Shown: positions 21,760 through 32,405, counted from the first letter of the stretch. The stretch is DNA of 64,000 nucleotides from Hysterangium stoloniferum (GCA_015178975.1 WHVD01000030.1:124001-188000), one strand, 5' to 3'. Program-made: numbers and translations. The notes: generated from the letters alone by a model not told the origin.

Positions 21760-23116
21760 TGTGATGTATTAGCCTTATTTTAATACTATCTTCTGAAAAA
21801 GGAGTCCACTGCTCTATCAAAATGTGCAAATACTCAATTCACTGCAAGGTAAAATAATTTAAGTATTTGATATTAATCAGTGGCAGCCTGAATAGACTTA
21901 GAACCTCTGAAGTCAAGAGTTTACTTGAATATATGCACCCTACTTCACAAAGAAGGTTTTGAGAGCTGCTTTTGCACTGTTCTTTTTCTGCAAAAATAAT
22001 TACTAAAATATGAATAACAATTCACTGATTCCAAAAATAGATTCAACTTTGATTCTAGCTAGTTTATATATATTTTATACTATTTAGCAAACAGTAAAAA
22101 TATTTATAAACAGGTCAAAAGATTAGTTATAGAATAAAACACTATTTGGCTAATATATGCTTTATTTACACTAACCTACCAGATCTACTGTGATAATAAT
22201 TTATCAGGATCTTAATGTAGTCTCAAAGATCCTGCAAGAATATTCTCAGTATTTATTTATGTCTAAAACCGGGAGAAACTAAAATTATATTTCTAATTTC
22301 AACAATGATGACCAAGATTGTTTATTACTTTTAATTGATAACCAACAACTCAACTAGAGGTGGATAAGTAATAAAGGAAAGCCAGCTACTCAATTAAGAG
22401 GTGGCAAAGGGGAACAAGATTACTTGTCAGAAGCTCAACTAGAGGTGACAAGGTTATAGGATTAATACCAGAAGCTCAACTAGAGGTGGCAGGGAATCCT
22501 GATTGGTCAGAAGCCAAACTAGAGGTAACCAGGGGGTAGGACTATTGTCAGAAGCTCAACTAGAGGTGACAGGGGATCCTGATTGGTGCCAGAAGCTCAA
22601 CTAGAGGTGGCAATAAACTGCTTGCTGCAGTGACACACAGATGTGGTGTAAATGGGTTGATAAAATGAGTTATATTTCATGGCTAGAGCAGAGCTCCTTA
22701 TATACACTGAGATCTGAGACATTTAGAGACATATTGAACTTTATTTCTATCCTATTTTAGCTATTTTACCTGGAATGTTTTAGACATTTCTGCCATTCTC
22801 TATTGTTGCATTTTGTGACTGTCACTTGTTGTGACAATGGTCACTTGTTGTGACAAATATTCCCACACATTGTGTAATAAGCACTAGGTGGCCGGTTTGA
22901 AGATGTATAGTTAAAAAAGAATAAAAGGTAGAAATTCCATAGCTCACTCAATTTATAAGATAAAAATACAAAATAAATTGCATAATTTCAATATAAATCA
23001 AGAGAATATTGTAAAATTTTTATTGTCACAATATAAGTACATTTAAAGAGCCTTTGTTAAGAAATTTGTTTTGGGGAAATTGTGAAAAATAGAACAAACC
23101 TTAAAAATACATGACA
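21760..23116 (-). mobile_element. element J copy 2 (1357 bp), CpG-depleted
   Basis: Reverse-oriented J with ends TGTGATGTATTAGCC and AAATACATGACA and a perfect duplication gaaac (21755-21759, 23117-23121). It is shorter than J1 (the GC-rich array region is contracted) and has almost no CpG, so it is older. J1 and J2 together form an inverted pair about 1.3 kb apart. Confidence 0.85.
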
Positions 23117-23158
23117 GAAACCCTCGAGACTGACCAAGAATGACAGAAGTCAAAGAAA

Positions 23159-23640
23159 ATGGCTCCAGTGCATCTGGAGTCAAAGAACAATCTGCGGTGC
23201 ACTTGGTGCAGTGACCAGAATGTGGAATGCTACTGGAAGTCTGGGTGGGGCCCAGGCTGTCGGCCATGTGCACACCTCAAAGTGAGGTGCTCACCCATTC
23301 ACGAGTCCATGGGGTCCATGGCATGGGAAGCAGGTGGCTTGGTGGAAAGGCCTGGGGGCTTTGGAGGAAGTTTTGGGATGGATAGTGGTGGGCATAGAGG
23401 CCCAGAATCAGTTGCTTGAAGAGAGCAACAGGGCACAAGAGACCATGGTGGAGAGTCTCCAGGGACTCCACAGGGGGTTCCAGGAGTTCTTGGTGGAATA
23501 TAGAGGGTATGTGTATGAGGAGTCTAAGAGTGGGAGTTCTGAGGATCCCAGGGAGGAGTCCAGGGTGGCCAAGGAGCTGGTGGATCTCCAAAAAGAGATT
23601 AAAGAAGTTGGGCAAAAACATAGCCCAATTAATATACATA
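23159..23640 (+). pseudogene. unknown Cys-rich protein remnant
   Basis: Two overlapping frames. The first reads NNLRCTWCSDQNVECYWKS, then GPGCRPCAHLKVRCSP: six cysteines in a CxxC...C...CxxC...C layout like the pseudo-zinc-cluster proteins common in agaricomycete genomes. The second frame continues QLLEESNRAQETMVESLQGL, FLVEYRGYVYEES and a charged helix KELVDLQKEIKEVGQKH. A frame change near 23420 joins them. It is a candidate fast-evolving or transposon-associated gene family. I do not assign a function. Confidence 0.45.
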
Positions 23641-23819
23641 GAGTAAAAAAAACAATTTTTTTTTTTTTAAATTTTCAAATAAAAGTGTGAAAAAAGTCTG
23701 TGGGAAGGTCTGCTAGGACTTAACAGACATGTCAGAAACCTGTAAAAGCAAAGAGAGACATAGGGTGACAAGGAAAAATGAAGCGAATCCAACATATGCA
23801 CAGGGTCTGCAGAATGCGG

Positions 23820-24428
23820 CTAGAGAGAGGATAATGGTCTAAATTTGAATGGGTAAGCTGTGTGAAAGTCAGTGATGATCTTTGTGGCATTCCCAAGTTC
23901 CATGGCCAAGATCCAAGATGTCTCTTTGTCAGTACCCTTGTAACCCACCCACTTGACCAAGTAAAGCAGTTTACAAGTGCATTGACACTTATCTATTTTT
24001 GAGTCTAAAATTTATGAGATTTCAAACTCGGGTTCTCTGTCAATAATGACTGGAGGGGGCAGAGATTGCACATGGTCTGGGATAGTGTTAGCAGTACACA
24101 GTTCTAGCATAGAGACATAAAATACTGGGTGTACCATGCGCATGCTATCCAGAAGCTGCAGGGTCCATGAAACTGAACCAACTTGTGCTAGTAACTCAAA
24201 TGGACCTAAATATTTTTCAGCAAGTTTTCTTTGATGGACAGGTAGTCTGGAAGAATTGAGCTTTAACATAAACATGGTCACCAATTTTGAAGTTGGGTGG
24301 TGGAATCCGGTTTTTGTCTGCTGAACACTGATATTGTTCTTGGGCAGATTTAATGCAGTCCGGAGTTCCTCATAGAGCTTGTTGAGGTCCATGATGAACT
24401 CTTGAGCATGGGAGAGGTAAGGTTCCAT
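23820..24428 (-). pseudogene. Ty3/gypsy chromovirus tail: integrase end plus chromodomain
   Basis: Minus-strand frame from 24428 reads EPYLSHAQEFIMDLNKLYEE, then KLAEKYLGPFELLAQVGSVS, QLLDSMRMVHPVFYVSML and PPPVIIDREPEFEIS: the integrase C-terminal (GPY/F-type) domain. After a stop at 24012 the same frame continues ILDSKIDKCQC, LLYLVKWVGYKGTDKETSW and ELGNATKIITDFHTAYP, a chromodomain with the aromatic residues of the Lys-reader cage (Y, W, W). Chromodomains of this kind target chromoviruses to heterochromatin. The rest of pol is missing upstream; the remnant is broken at 24430. Confidence 0.85.
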
Positions 24429-24429
24429 T

Positions 24430-24646
24430 CTGGGTGTATGTTAAGACATGGGACGTCCCTGTGGACCTGTGACTTACCTTTGTGGGCTCTCAGCCTCCCT
24501 CAGACTCTGACTGGACTTCTGCTGCTTTGTGCTAGAAAGAAATTGACTTATCTTGCCTGTGGCTCTCTCTGCAGCTGCTCTGGCACACTCCACAGCACCC
24601 ACACACCTCCTCTGCTTTTTTCTTTTTTTCCTCCTCAGCCTCCTTC
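24430..24646 (-). other. charged coding remnant, left of LTR-A copy 3
   Basis: CT-rich tract whose minus strand reads as a Lys/Glu-rich segment. It continues across the LTR-A insertion into 25374-25560. See that entry. Confidence 0.35.
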
Positions 24647-25368
24647 TGTTAAGAACTGAAAACTGACTAATGTCGGTGGCCGACAGGGACCGATCGGAAG
24701 GACTTGGCTTCAGCTTATGTGCTGCGCCCTCGCAAATATCCGTAGGATGTCCTTAAATTTCGGGCGGGCAAAGACTAATCCTAATGAGTACCTTTCGGCG
24801 TGATACCGATCGGAATCGAAGGACAAGTCGAGCGTCGGGCCAAGGGGTCGGGGCCGGGAGTGGGCGAGCGCACGCAAAGGTGGATGGGGGGATTCTTAGT
24901 ATGAGACTGATACAGGCGTATGAGGGTATTCTGAGTCGATATTCTGATTGCCTAGTGACTATAATTACAGCGGGTTCATATACAAGTAACAGGCGTCTGG
25001 AAAATACTAATGGGGAGAAGGGCGGAACACGGTATTAACAATAAGCTTGACTAGGAACAGGAAGTTTATGATTAGTTCGGAGGCCGATGATAACCGAGAG
25101 CAGGATTACGATAAAAGGAAATAGTTCAAGGACTACAAATATAGATAGACATATGCGAGACATAAGATTGGACGGATCAACATAATAATGGGGACGTATC
25201 AAAGTTTGACCAGACAATACGAGTTATTTTGACGTGGGCATAAACAGAGTTTGACCTTCGCGAAAACATTCGTCAGCTTCGGGGCCGATGGTTTCCGAGA
25301 GGATGACTTGAAACGTTGACAAGTGGCGATAACCTCAGGACCAATAGGGTTGCGACACGGTCGTAACA
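24647..25368 (-). mobile_element. solo LTR, family A copy 3 (722 bp), young
   Basis: TGTTAAGAACTGAAAAC to CGACACGGTCGTAACA with a perfect 5-bp duplication ccttc (24642-24646, 25369-25373). It is almost identical to copy A1 and the same length. It has high CpG content. Shared block at about 24700-24733. Confidence 0.93.
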
Positions 25369-25373
25369 CCTTC

Positions 25374-25615
25374 TCAGCAACCAACACCACCCAGTAATCT
25401 CCTCAAGCTCCTCCTCCTTCTCTCTTGCCCTTTTCTCTTCCTCCTCTCATCACTGTCACTGCTCTTCATGCTGCTCAAGTATTTGAGCAGCAGTGAGAGG
25501 AGCCTGGTAACTGGCCCCCATGGACAGCCATTGCAATTGGTCTTCTAGGTGTGGGCTTTGGACCCATAGTGAGCAGATGATGGAGGTATGAAAGAAGAGA
25601 AATTTTATTATTTTG
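25374..25615 (-). pseudogene. unknown gene remnant, Glu/Lys/Arg-rich helix
   Basis: On the minus strand the tract contains MGASYQAPLTAAQILEQHEE and, in another frame, EEKRAREKEEELEEI, a probable coiled coil. It resembles the charged N-terminal part of the remnant at 14372-15200 in style and in its position next to Cys-rich fragments. It is interrupted by LTR-A. No function assigned. Confidence 0.3.
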
Positions 25616-25710
25616 AATTTTTATATAGGCTCATTGTATTTGAACCTTACCTCCCAGATCACATGACTCTTTGATACATGTGTGTAACTGACATGACTCT
25701 TTGACACATA

Positions 25711-26178
25711 TGTATATAGACTGTGGAATGAATAACATACCATATCCAGTAATAATGAAACAAAACTAGCAAAAGATAAAACAGGATAAGTAAACACCAA
25801 ATTTGGTGTTAGGAATGGGACGGAATGGAGCAGAGTCCGAATCATGACAAATCATAAACCATAATGGGAAATGGAGCGGGAGCGGAGTCTGAATTGTGAC
25901 ACGTCATTAGACTAAAATGGGAACGGGGCTCAGTTAGAGGGATGTCGGGTTTTCTGAGTGGGGTCCGGTGACTGATGTGTGGGATGAGGTCGGACATAGA
26001 CAGGGACGGAGTCTGGCAGGTATTCCGATGACTGATACACGATGTAACGAAGTCGAACGTGGACAAGTCTGACATATGGAGTCTGGCGGGAATTCTGGTA
26101 AACTGACAATTGGTGCATATAGGGCATGGGTGCATATAAGTTAGTGCCCAGAGTCCGGTGGGAATTCCAGTCGTAACA
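25711..26178 (-). mobile_element. LTR family B copy, truncated
   Basis: Family-B half from ACTGTGGAATGAATAACATACC to GGAATTCCAGTCGTAACA. The other half, with the shared block, is absent; its place is taken by unrelated AT-rich sequence (25616-25710). Confidence 0.85.
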
Positions 26179-26285
26179 ATGACAATAGATTGAGAATTTG
26201 CATTGATAGACCATTAAAATTGTCTCAGAGTTTATTTGAATCTTTGGATTTGATTGAATTTACTTGCCTGCTTTTTACTTTGTTT

Positions 26286-26426
26286 GATTTTATTTTATTT
26301 TATTTTGATTTATTGTATTGTATTTTGATTTATTGTATTTTATTTTGATTTATTGTATTGTATTGTATTGTATTGTATTGTATTTTATTTTATTGTATTT
26401 TATTTTGATTTATTGTATTTTATTTG
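26286..26426. repeat. TATTTTGATTTATTGTATTG low-complexity array
   Basis: Interleaved 5-bp (TTTTA, TATTG) and longer tandem units. No other content. Confidence 0.9.
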
Positions 26427-26459
26427 AGCTATTCCCAATTTTATTGTAATATTCCCGGA

Positions 26460-26810
26460 AATCCTTGTAGACCTCCTCCAGGGATTTTGCAATCATTCTC
26501 CGGGGAATTGGTCTCAGAAATGCCTCCGTGATTGGCGCGGGAAATGCCTCCGGGAGAGTCATGAGAAATGTGTCTGAGCGCGGGAAGTGCTTCTGCATTG
26601 GTAAAATACTCCCACCTACTGTATGTATAAAATAGTTCCGCACATCACAAAATAGTCCTCAAAATACCTCCGCGCTTGCCTAAAATACTTCCACGCTGCG
26701 ACAGAATACTTCTGTACTGCGACAAAATACTTCCACACGTCACAAAATACCCCCGCGCTGCCAGAAAAGCTCCTGTGGCGTCAAAAGCTTTTTCCTTGTT
26801 GGGACGGTCT
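26460..26810. repeat. degenerate tandem repeat of AAAATACTTCCAC type
   Basis: Units of roughly 20-30 bp: AAAATACTTCCACGCTGCGAC, then AGAATACTTCTGTACTGCGAC, then AAAATACTTCCACACGTCAC, with GGAAATGCCTCCG units before them. CpG-rich and not coding. It sits between the LTR-B fragment and the host gene island. Confidence 0.65.
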
Positions 26811-27806
26811 GACTAAAATTTTCCTGCCTCATCCGGATACAGCCTTTTAGCGCCCACCCACAGCCCAACTTTCATAGATATGGGGAAAGGGGATCTATAA
26901 GTGGTGGCACAAGGAGTTTGATATCAGGTTTTATACCCAAATTAGACAGAAGTGCTGCCATTATTACCTATCTCGTGTGGTGTCTATTTATGTGATATTG
27001 TTAAGGATGTATTCGGGGAGCTGTTGAGGGCACCAATGGCTGTTCTGATCTCAAGTTGATATCCCAACTGATAATTGAAAACCACGGTATTCACCATATT
27101 TATAGTACACCCCCATGCTTCCAATCGAAAGTAATCACTCATTGGTGAATTGTGTGCAGGATGAACTCAAATTCCTATTCTCAGTCTACATCATACATGA
27201 CTCATTCCCTGGAATAACAGCTTGAAGGCTCCTTGTTGGGCTGGAAGGCTTGTTGCTTCAACTGGTGTAGAAGTGCAGCATGTAGTCTCCGACGAGTGTC
27301 CGCAAAATTCGCGAAGACAAGGGCTATAGTTAAGAGTTGTCTGAAATATCTGTGGGGGTTGTTTCTTCGTTGTGAAAGGTTGTCGTTATCAACTTCACTC
27401 AGTTAGTCACAGACAGGACAACGTTATCGTGTTTATAATTGTCCGGATATACAGTAAATGGTAGATACCTTTTCTAGGGGTGTTCTCGTGTATTTCATAT
27501 CTCTAATGGAACCATAGAATCGCGATAACAAAAGACATGTGAGAAACAAAGGAGTCTGAGTTCTTGATCGAGGCCAGAGAGAATGATAGGGATCCGATCA
27601 AAGCGGGGAGACAATAGAGTATGGTCTGATTGATGGAACAATGGTGGGGCGATCAGTGGTGAGGCTTTGTCTGTACCAGGATTACACGTTGCATGTTGCG
27701 CCAGGTTTGCAACAAGAATCACACGGCTTCTTGAATACGGAGAGCTATTTAAATTAAAGTTGGTGTGATAATAATATTTAACGCACCTGCTCGGTGATCG
27801 TTCCAG
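26811..27806. other. intergenic, no gene or repeat recognised
   Basis: Unique-looking sequence of mixed composition downstream of the TMEM163-like gene. It shows none of the repeat families above, so it is probably host intergenic DNA. Confidence 0.5.
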
Positions 27807-28800
27807 CTACTTTAAGTTCATCAGCCACAAATGATCGGCAACGGGAATCCTATGCAGCCTTAGCTTTGTTTCCTTCCGAATTCCTCCTAGTAAAGGGCAG
27901 CTCACCATGTTCATATCAGCCTTATTTTCTACATGGCAACCTCCCTCGTCCTCACTACATTTTTTCTCTCCAGAACAGCACGCTACGTCACCAACACGCG
28001 TCGAAATGTTATCTTTGGGTGCTGTCACGGCACAAGAGCCACAGCAGTCCCCGTTGAAGTCTGGGTTTCTAACCCATTTGATCATTTTGTAGCCTTCCCA
28101 GGCAAACAAAGTCCCCAGCACCAACGACGTTGCGCTGTCAATCCACCAACCTCCTTTCCAGAGTCGGTGAACCAGTGCTCCGATGAACAAAACAACTGTC
28201 ATTTGGATGCAAGAGAGCGAACAAGTTGCTTCGCCTTTCATGGCGCTGCTATTAAGTGCCTGTGCGAGATACCTTTTCGGAAGCCAAATCAGGACCATGA
28301 GGACTAAGGAGGAAGCAGCGACGATGAGAGTAGAATTTGATGAGTCGGGTTGTTGGCGCATGACTAAAGCAATGACCGATGTAATATAAGTCGCAAGACC
28401 AAGGAGAACGAGAAGTATTCCGATGCTCCATGTTGCAATTGACTCAAGCCTGCCACTTGATTCATTAAAAAGGTATTTTCAACTAGTGGCGGACATCACC
28501 GTACCTCAACTCCCTAACGCCTAAAGTAACATCCCTTTCCTCACCCGGTTTCGCAACCTTCTTGAACCGCCACACCACTATAGAAGCGGAAATCACCTCT
28601 ATACCTGATTGCACGCCAAAGAAAATTAATGATTTTGAGGAGGCGTCACTTCCGAATCCGATAGATACCCCGCCTTCGATGCCATTATAAACAATGCTGA
28701 GCACGCTGATGAGAAGAGCGTATATCTGCAGATGGCGATAAGATGGTGGCATAGCGCAAACGGGGGGGATCTGACGGTGGTCCGCGCACTGGACCCACAT
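27807..28800 (-). CDS. TMEM163/CDF-like membrane protein with Cys-rich tail
   Basis: Two exons on the minus strand: 28800-28505 and 28449-27807, joined by a 55-bp intron (GTACGG...GGCAG), giving an in-frame 312-residue protein. Six hydrophobic segments are visible: IYALLISVLSIVYNGIEGG, FFGVQSGIEVISASIVVW, IGILLVLLGLATYITSVIA, SLVLMVLIWLP, MTVVLFIGALVHRLW and SATSLVLGTLFAW. The order and the Asn/Glu/Asp residues inside the segments match the cation-efflux fold of TMEM163-type zinc transporters. The tail has clustered Cys/His (DCCGSC, ACCSGEKKCSEDEGGC), plausibly metal-binding. A second Met (28752, MPPSYRHL) could be the true start; upstream exons are not excluded. It probably moves zinc or a similar divalent cation across an internal membrane; this is inferred from family resemblance. 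Confidence 0.75.
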
Positions 28801-29033
28801 GGGGCACTTCTCTTGTTCTAAGAAGTCTCTAAACTTGAACTACCCTTGTTCCATTTGAGATCTCAAGTAATCGGCACCTGATTACCTTCGGTAGTATGTA
28901 TGTGGACCCCTGTGATCCACTATAGTGTAGTATAAAAGTGCATATACATATGCACATCATGAATAACTGTCTGTACTGTCACCTTGTTCCCTCCATCCTT
29001 TCTAATCCACAACCAATAAGCTCCAACATGATA
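28801..29033. other. short intergenic spacer with TE-like traces
   Basis: Upstream of the TMEM163-like gene. The part near 28960-29033 reads on the minus strand as GAYWLWIRKDGGNKVTVQTV and continues into the LTR-L-like fragment. I cannot place it in a family. Confidence 0.35.
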
Positions 29034-29123
29034 GTGTTGAAGTTTTGGCCATTTGGTAATAATCTCAACATGATGACACTTGTGGGTCCTAATATATTTT
29101 GTGATAAAGCGACTTAGTTCGCC
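29034..29123 (+). mobile_element. copia-like repeat L, ~90-bp fragment
   Basis: TGTTGAAGTTTTGGCCATTT to GTGATAAAGCGACTTAG matches 39011-39090 closely. The 3' end is missing and the fragment joins the broken endopolyphosphatase directly. Confidence 0.6.
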
Positions 29124-29611
29124 AATTTTAAGCCGCTTTTGGCCACCCGTTTTGCCTCCGTGCTCATCCGCGGGATAGACACTGACACAGAGACGTCCGC
29201 GCTGGCCCGCATGTCGGGGTATTATGGCACCCCGTACTCGAGCTGCGACTCGTCCCTGCGGTTTGAGAACCTCACGCTGGACTGGCTCGAGCGGGAATGG
29301 GCAGGCGAGGTTGATTTCGTCATCTGTGAGTATCTGCCCACGCATCGCCCTGTTGAGCGCCGATCTGAATGTGGCACCCCCGTGTGTGTTTGTAGGGACA
29401 GAAGACAGTGTGAGGTATGTCATGTCTATCTATTGCAGGGATGATGCAGGACTGATGTGTGCCGTGCGTGGTGGTGCGAGTTCAGATACGACGATGATAA
29501 TCTCAATCCTCCCACTCTCACAGAGATATATGCCATGAACACATATGTTGCCGCACGCATGGAGCAAAGCTTCACAAAAAGGGGCATCCCTGTTGTGCCA
29601 TTGCTAGGTGT
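29124..29611 (+). pseudogene. endopolyphosphatase (Ppn1-like) exon fragment
   Basis: Exon to 29325 reads GYYGTPYSSCDSSLRFENLT, LDWLEREWAGEVDFVI, which fits the calcineurin-like phosphatase Ppn1 family (cleaves long-chain polyphosphate, vacuolar). A 70-bp intron (29326-29395) then joins to a W-T-x-D motif matching the WTGDxxRH metal-site region; here the Gly is Glu and the Arg-His pair is Arg-Asp. After an unusually short gap (29415-29438, 24 bp) the sequence continues DLNPPTLTEIYAMN-like and SFTKRGIPVVPLLG, ending at a possible donor GTGTGC. The 5' end (before GYYGTPY) and everything after PVVPLLG are missing, the latter replaced by Crypton copy 2. A dead fragment. Confidence 0.72.
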
Positions 29612-30072
29612 GCATGTGTCTCACTTGCCATTTTTCTGCCCAATCTAATTACAGCTAACTACTAGTATCATCATCCTTTGTATCCCTCCTTGTCACAGTC
29701 ATGGGAATCATCCTACCTACTTCCAGTGTTTCCCTCCCATATTCACCTCAGCACTATTTTCGCACTTTTTCTCCCATTCTTTGGGAGTGCCATATTGCTT
29801 CTCTATGGTTTAGAAGTACCTTCTTCTTTGAGAGCATCCCTTAGTGCAAGGGTGAGCTCTGTTGTACCATTTACTGCCATCGGCCACTTTTTTAGAAAGA
29901 CCCCAGTGTCACATCCGCATCTGTTCATGGAATTAGAATTGAGATATTTTGAGTCTAATAAATAGAAGTTTAACACACATTAAGATGTACTCTTCAGCTA
30001 TTAGTTTATGAGCACGGTAGCTCATCACAAAAGCTGGGTGAGTCTTCCATTCGGTGGGCCAATCCTTCAGAG

Positions 30073-30703
30073 TGTGAGAGGTATGGCAAAATACACTCAG
30101 GAAATATAGTTGGATGTGCTCTTACTATATTTCCTTTATTATTTCTATTTTCTCTCTTTCATTATATCTATAATTAGTTCGACGACCTATGTATGCGGTA
30201 CATCGACTCTTGTGGGCGCACACACGCCAGACTTATGTATTCTAGCGCCCGTAGTTTAGAACTCAGACACTTTTTACACCGCAACTACGACTTATCCAGA
30301 CACCCATTAGTGTCCTGTAAGTTGTGATTGGTGTATCGTCTTGACCATCACAGACGGGCTTTAGCTACTCATTCAAACTGAGTTTCGAACTGTATCAGTC
30401 AAAACTCAATCTCTATCTCAACTCACGTGGACTACATCCACGCTACTCTATTATTCGACTCTCTAACTACTCTACTTGCACTCGAGCAGTTGTCCAGAAT
30501 CGCACTTAACCAGTCGATTCTGCTTATTCGTTCTAGCTATCTACCTTACTTTAGATAGCTACTTCTCTCTACCGTATTGAACTAAGTAGTCAATACGTGT
30601 TCGGTCCGTATTAGACTTAGACAGTCAATACATCGTGGTATCGTACTTCAACGGTCGATATTCTTCGTATATAGAACAGTTAGAACTTCTACCACTCTTC
30701 ACA
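30073..30703 (+). mobile_element. solo LTR, family C copy 1 (631 bp)
   Basis: TGTGAGAGGTATGGC to ACCACTCTTCACA, with a perfect 5-bp duplication cagag (30068-30072, 30704-30708). It interrupts the GCR1_C-like part of the Crypton, where copy 1 reads straight through. It is about 95% identical by eye to the LTR at 60078-60671. Confidence 0.93.
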
Positions 30704-30721
30704 CAGAGGTTTGTGGAGACC

Positions 30722-31883
30722 TCAACTTTCATCTATATTTTCCCAATCATGTACAAATGTGAGCCATCGCTCATGCCTTGGAATGCCTTTTCGTGCAGCT
30801 GGGATGCATAGCCTGGGAGGGGGAGATGGTGCTGATAATGATGATAACAGAAGTTGAATTGGGGTCACATTGGTTGCATTGGTGGTGGTGTTGTCAGGTT
30901 GTATTCCTGTGTATTCACCATGCTGGAGGGAGGCTGCTGCTACCCCAGAAATTGAATGGGAGAATTCAGCTTTAATTTTTTTTCCCATAGATCTCTCCAT
31001 AGAAGACCACAACTCTTTCATTTCTAAGAGTGACGCTGGGTGTGAGGAGTATGCTTTTACCACAGTTTCATTGTGGTAAAACACTCCTTTTATTTCATTT
31101 ATATTTTACATATTCTATTCATATTTTACTATCTTTCATATTCTTTGAATATCGCATATTTCATTAGTTCGAAGCATTGTGTATACTTGTGGGTGCACTC
31201 AGCACCAATTTGAACTCAGACACACTTTAACCCAAGAACCACCACTCGTAAGACACAAACTAGGTCTACTACGAGCGGTGATCAGGGTAACGTGTCAGCT
31301 ACTACATAAGTAGCAATATCTGAACTACTAAACACTTCTGGCCTCGAACTGTAATAGTCGAGGCCTCCACTCGAACCATTGCACTCGTTGACTCCTTCGT
31401 CATCTCGTGCTCTTTCTCTCACTTTCTCTTATATTGCACCGAATAGGTCAATATCCTTCCTTTCTACTCATTTCTTCGTATATAGAACGGTCAGAACTTC
31501 CACCACTCTTCACACTGGGTGGATATCCTGATGCTCACCAAGGAATGACATGTTGACTTCATGTTGAATTGGTCGCAAAGCATCACCATGCCCCTCCTTG
31601 TAATAATGGAGCTCATCAAGTAGGTATCTTATCAGAGTATCTCGCTTTTTCCCAATATTAGCTCTGATCAATCTCTGTCCAATATTTAATGAAACTTACA
31701 TGCTCTTCCTCTGCCCATCCACCCCACCAACAGATTGTTGCTAGTGTCCAACGCTTTCCAACTGGTGCCAGCATGAAACAATATTGAGAGCCACCTCTCC
31801 GGAAACAGTGAGTTGAAAGGTGAGTGTGACATCAATACCAGCCCCTGTACAAAACTCTTTGATCCATTTCTGCACCACATCAT
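30722..31883 (-). pseudogene. Crypton copy 2, catalytic core and tail (broken frames)
   Basis: Frames 31883-31686 and 31084-30722 plus the linking frames hold the recombinase core. The HCFRRGG box is intact here, unlike in copy 1. The C-terminal part, after LLEMKELWSSMERSMGKK, is a low-complexity linker and then the IPRHERWLTFVHDWEN tail. LTR-C' splits the two frames at 31041-31514. Confidence 0.75.
31041..31514 (+). mobile_element. solo LTR, family C' (474 bp)
   Basis: TGTGAGGAGTATGC to CCACTCTTCACA with a perfect 5-bp duplication ctggg (31036-31040, 31515-31519). Its last ~40 bp (CGTATATAGAACGGTCAGAA) and the TGTGAG start match LTR-C, but the body is different and shorter. It is a related subfamily. 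Confidence 0.9.
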
Positions 31884-32405
31884 GAGACATACATAGCAGA
31901 TCCGGGTTGAACAATGCCACTGCTTCCTACAGATAGGAATAAAAAGTCTTCAGACTGCAATATTCGGCCATATACATGTGATTCAAGAAAGCTAATCCAG
32001 TTGTGCATGTGCTGATCCATATCAACAGATGGTAGTTCAGGCTGTGGATATATTTCATATATGTGTCCTATGCACTTTGTGTGTCAATTTCTCAAAATAT
32101 ATGAGACTGGGTATATACCTCGCAAATCCACCTCATTGTTGAGCTCACTCTGCCAGTTCTTTCTCTCAACAAGAGATAATTTCCAGTGTGGTATCCTAAA
32201 TTCATCTTCCATCACACACCCAAATGTGAAATGCTTCCACTTCAGCTTTACAGTCTCGAAATTCCTATTTTAAATACCACAAAACCAGTTTACAATGGTA
32301 CACATATCAATAGTGAAGAATTAATTGCATACCTGGTCCAGACAGTCCATGCAGTGGCAGATAATGTATGCCAACCCAGATGCTTGTGTAACATTTGCCA
32401 CTCAT

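Noticed and set aside
24784-25038. 84-codon frame in LTR-A, also present at 1877-1623 on the other strand
   Set aside because: It is open in both young LTR-A copies only because they are nearly identical; it is disrupted in older copies and lies in a solo LTR.
28920-29423. 167-codon minus-strand frame over the Ppn1 fragment
   Set aside because: It spans the joint between repeat L and the Ppn1 exon, so it is an accidental fusion; only its last third resembles repeat L on its own.
29139-29444. Intact Ppn1 gene
   Set aside because: The 5' and 3' halves are missing and metal-site residues are changed; only a fragment remains.
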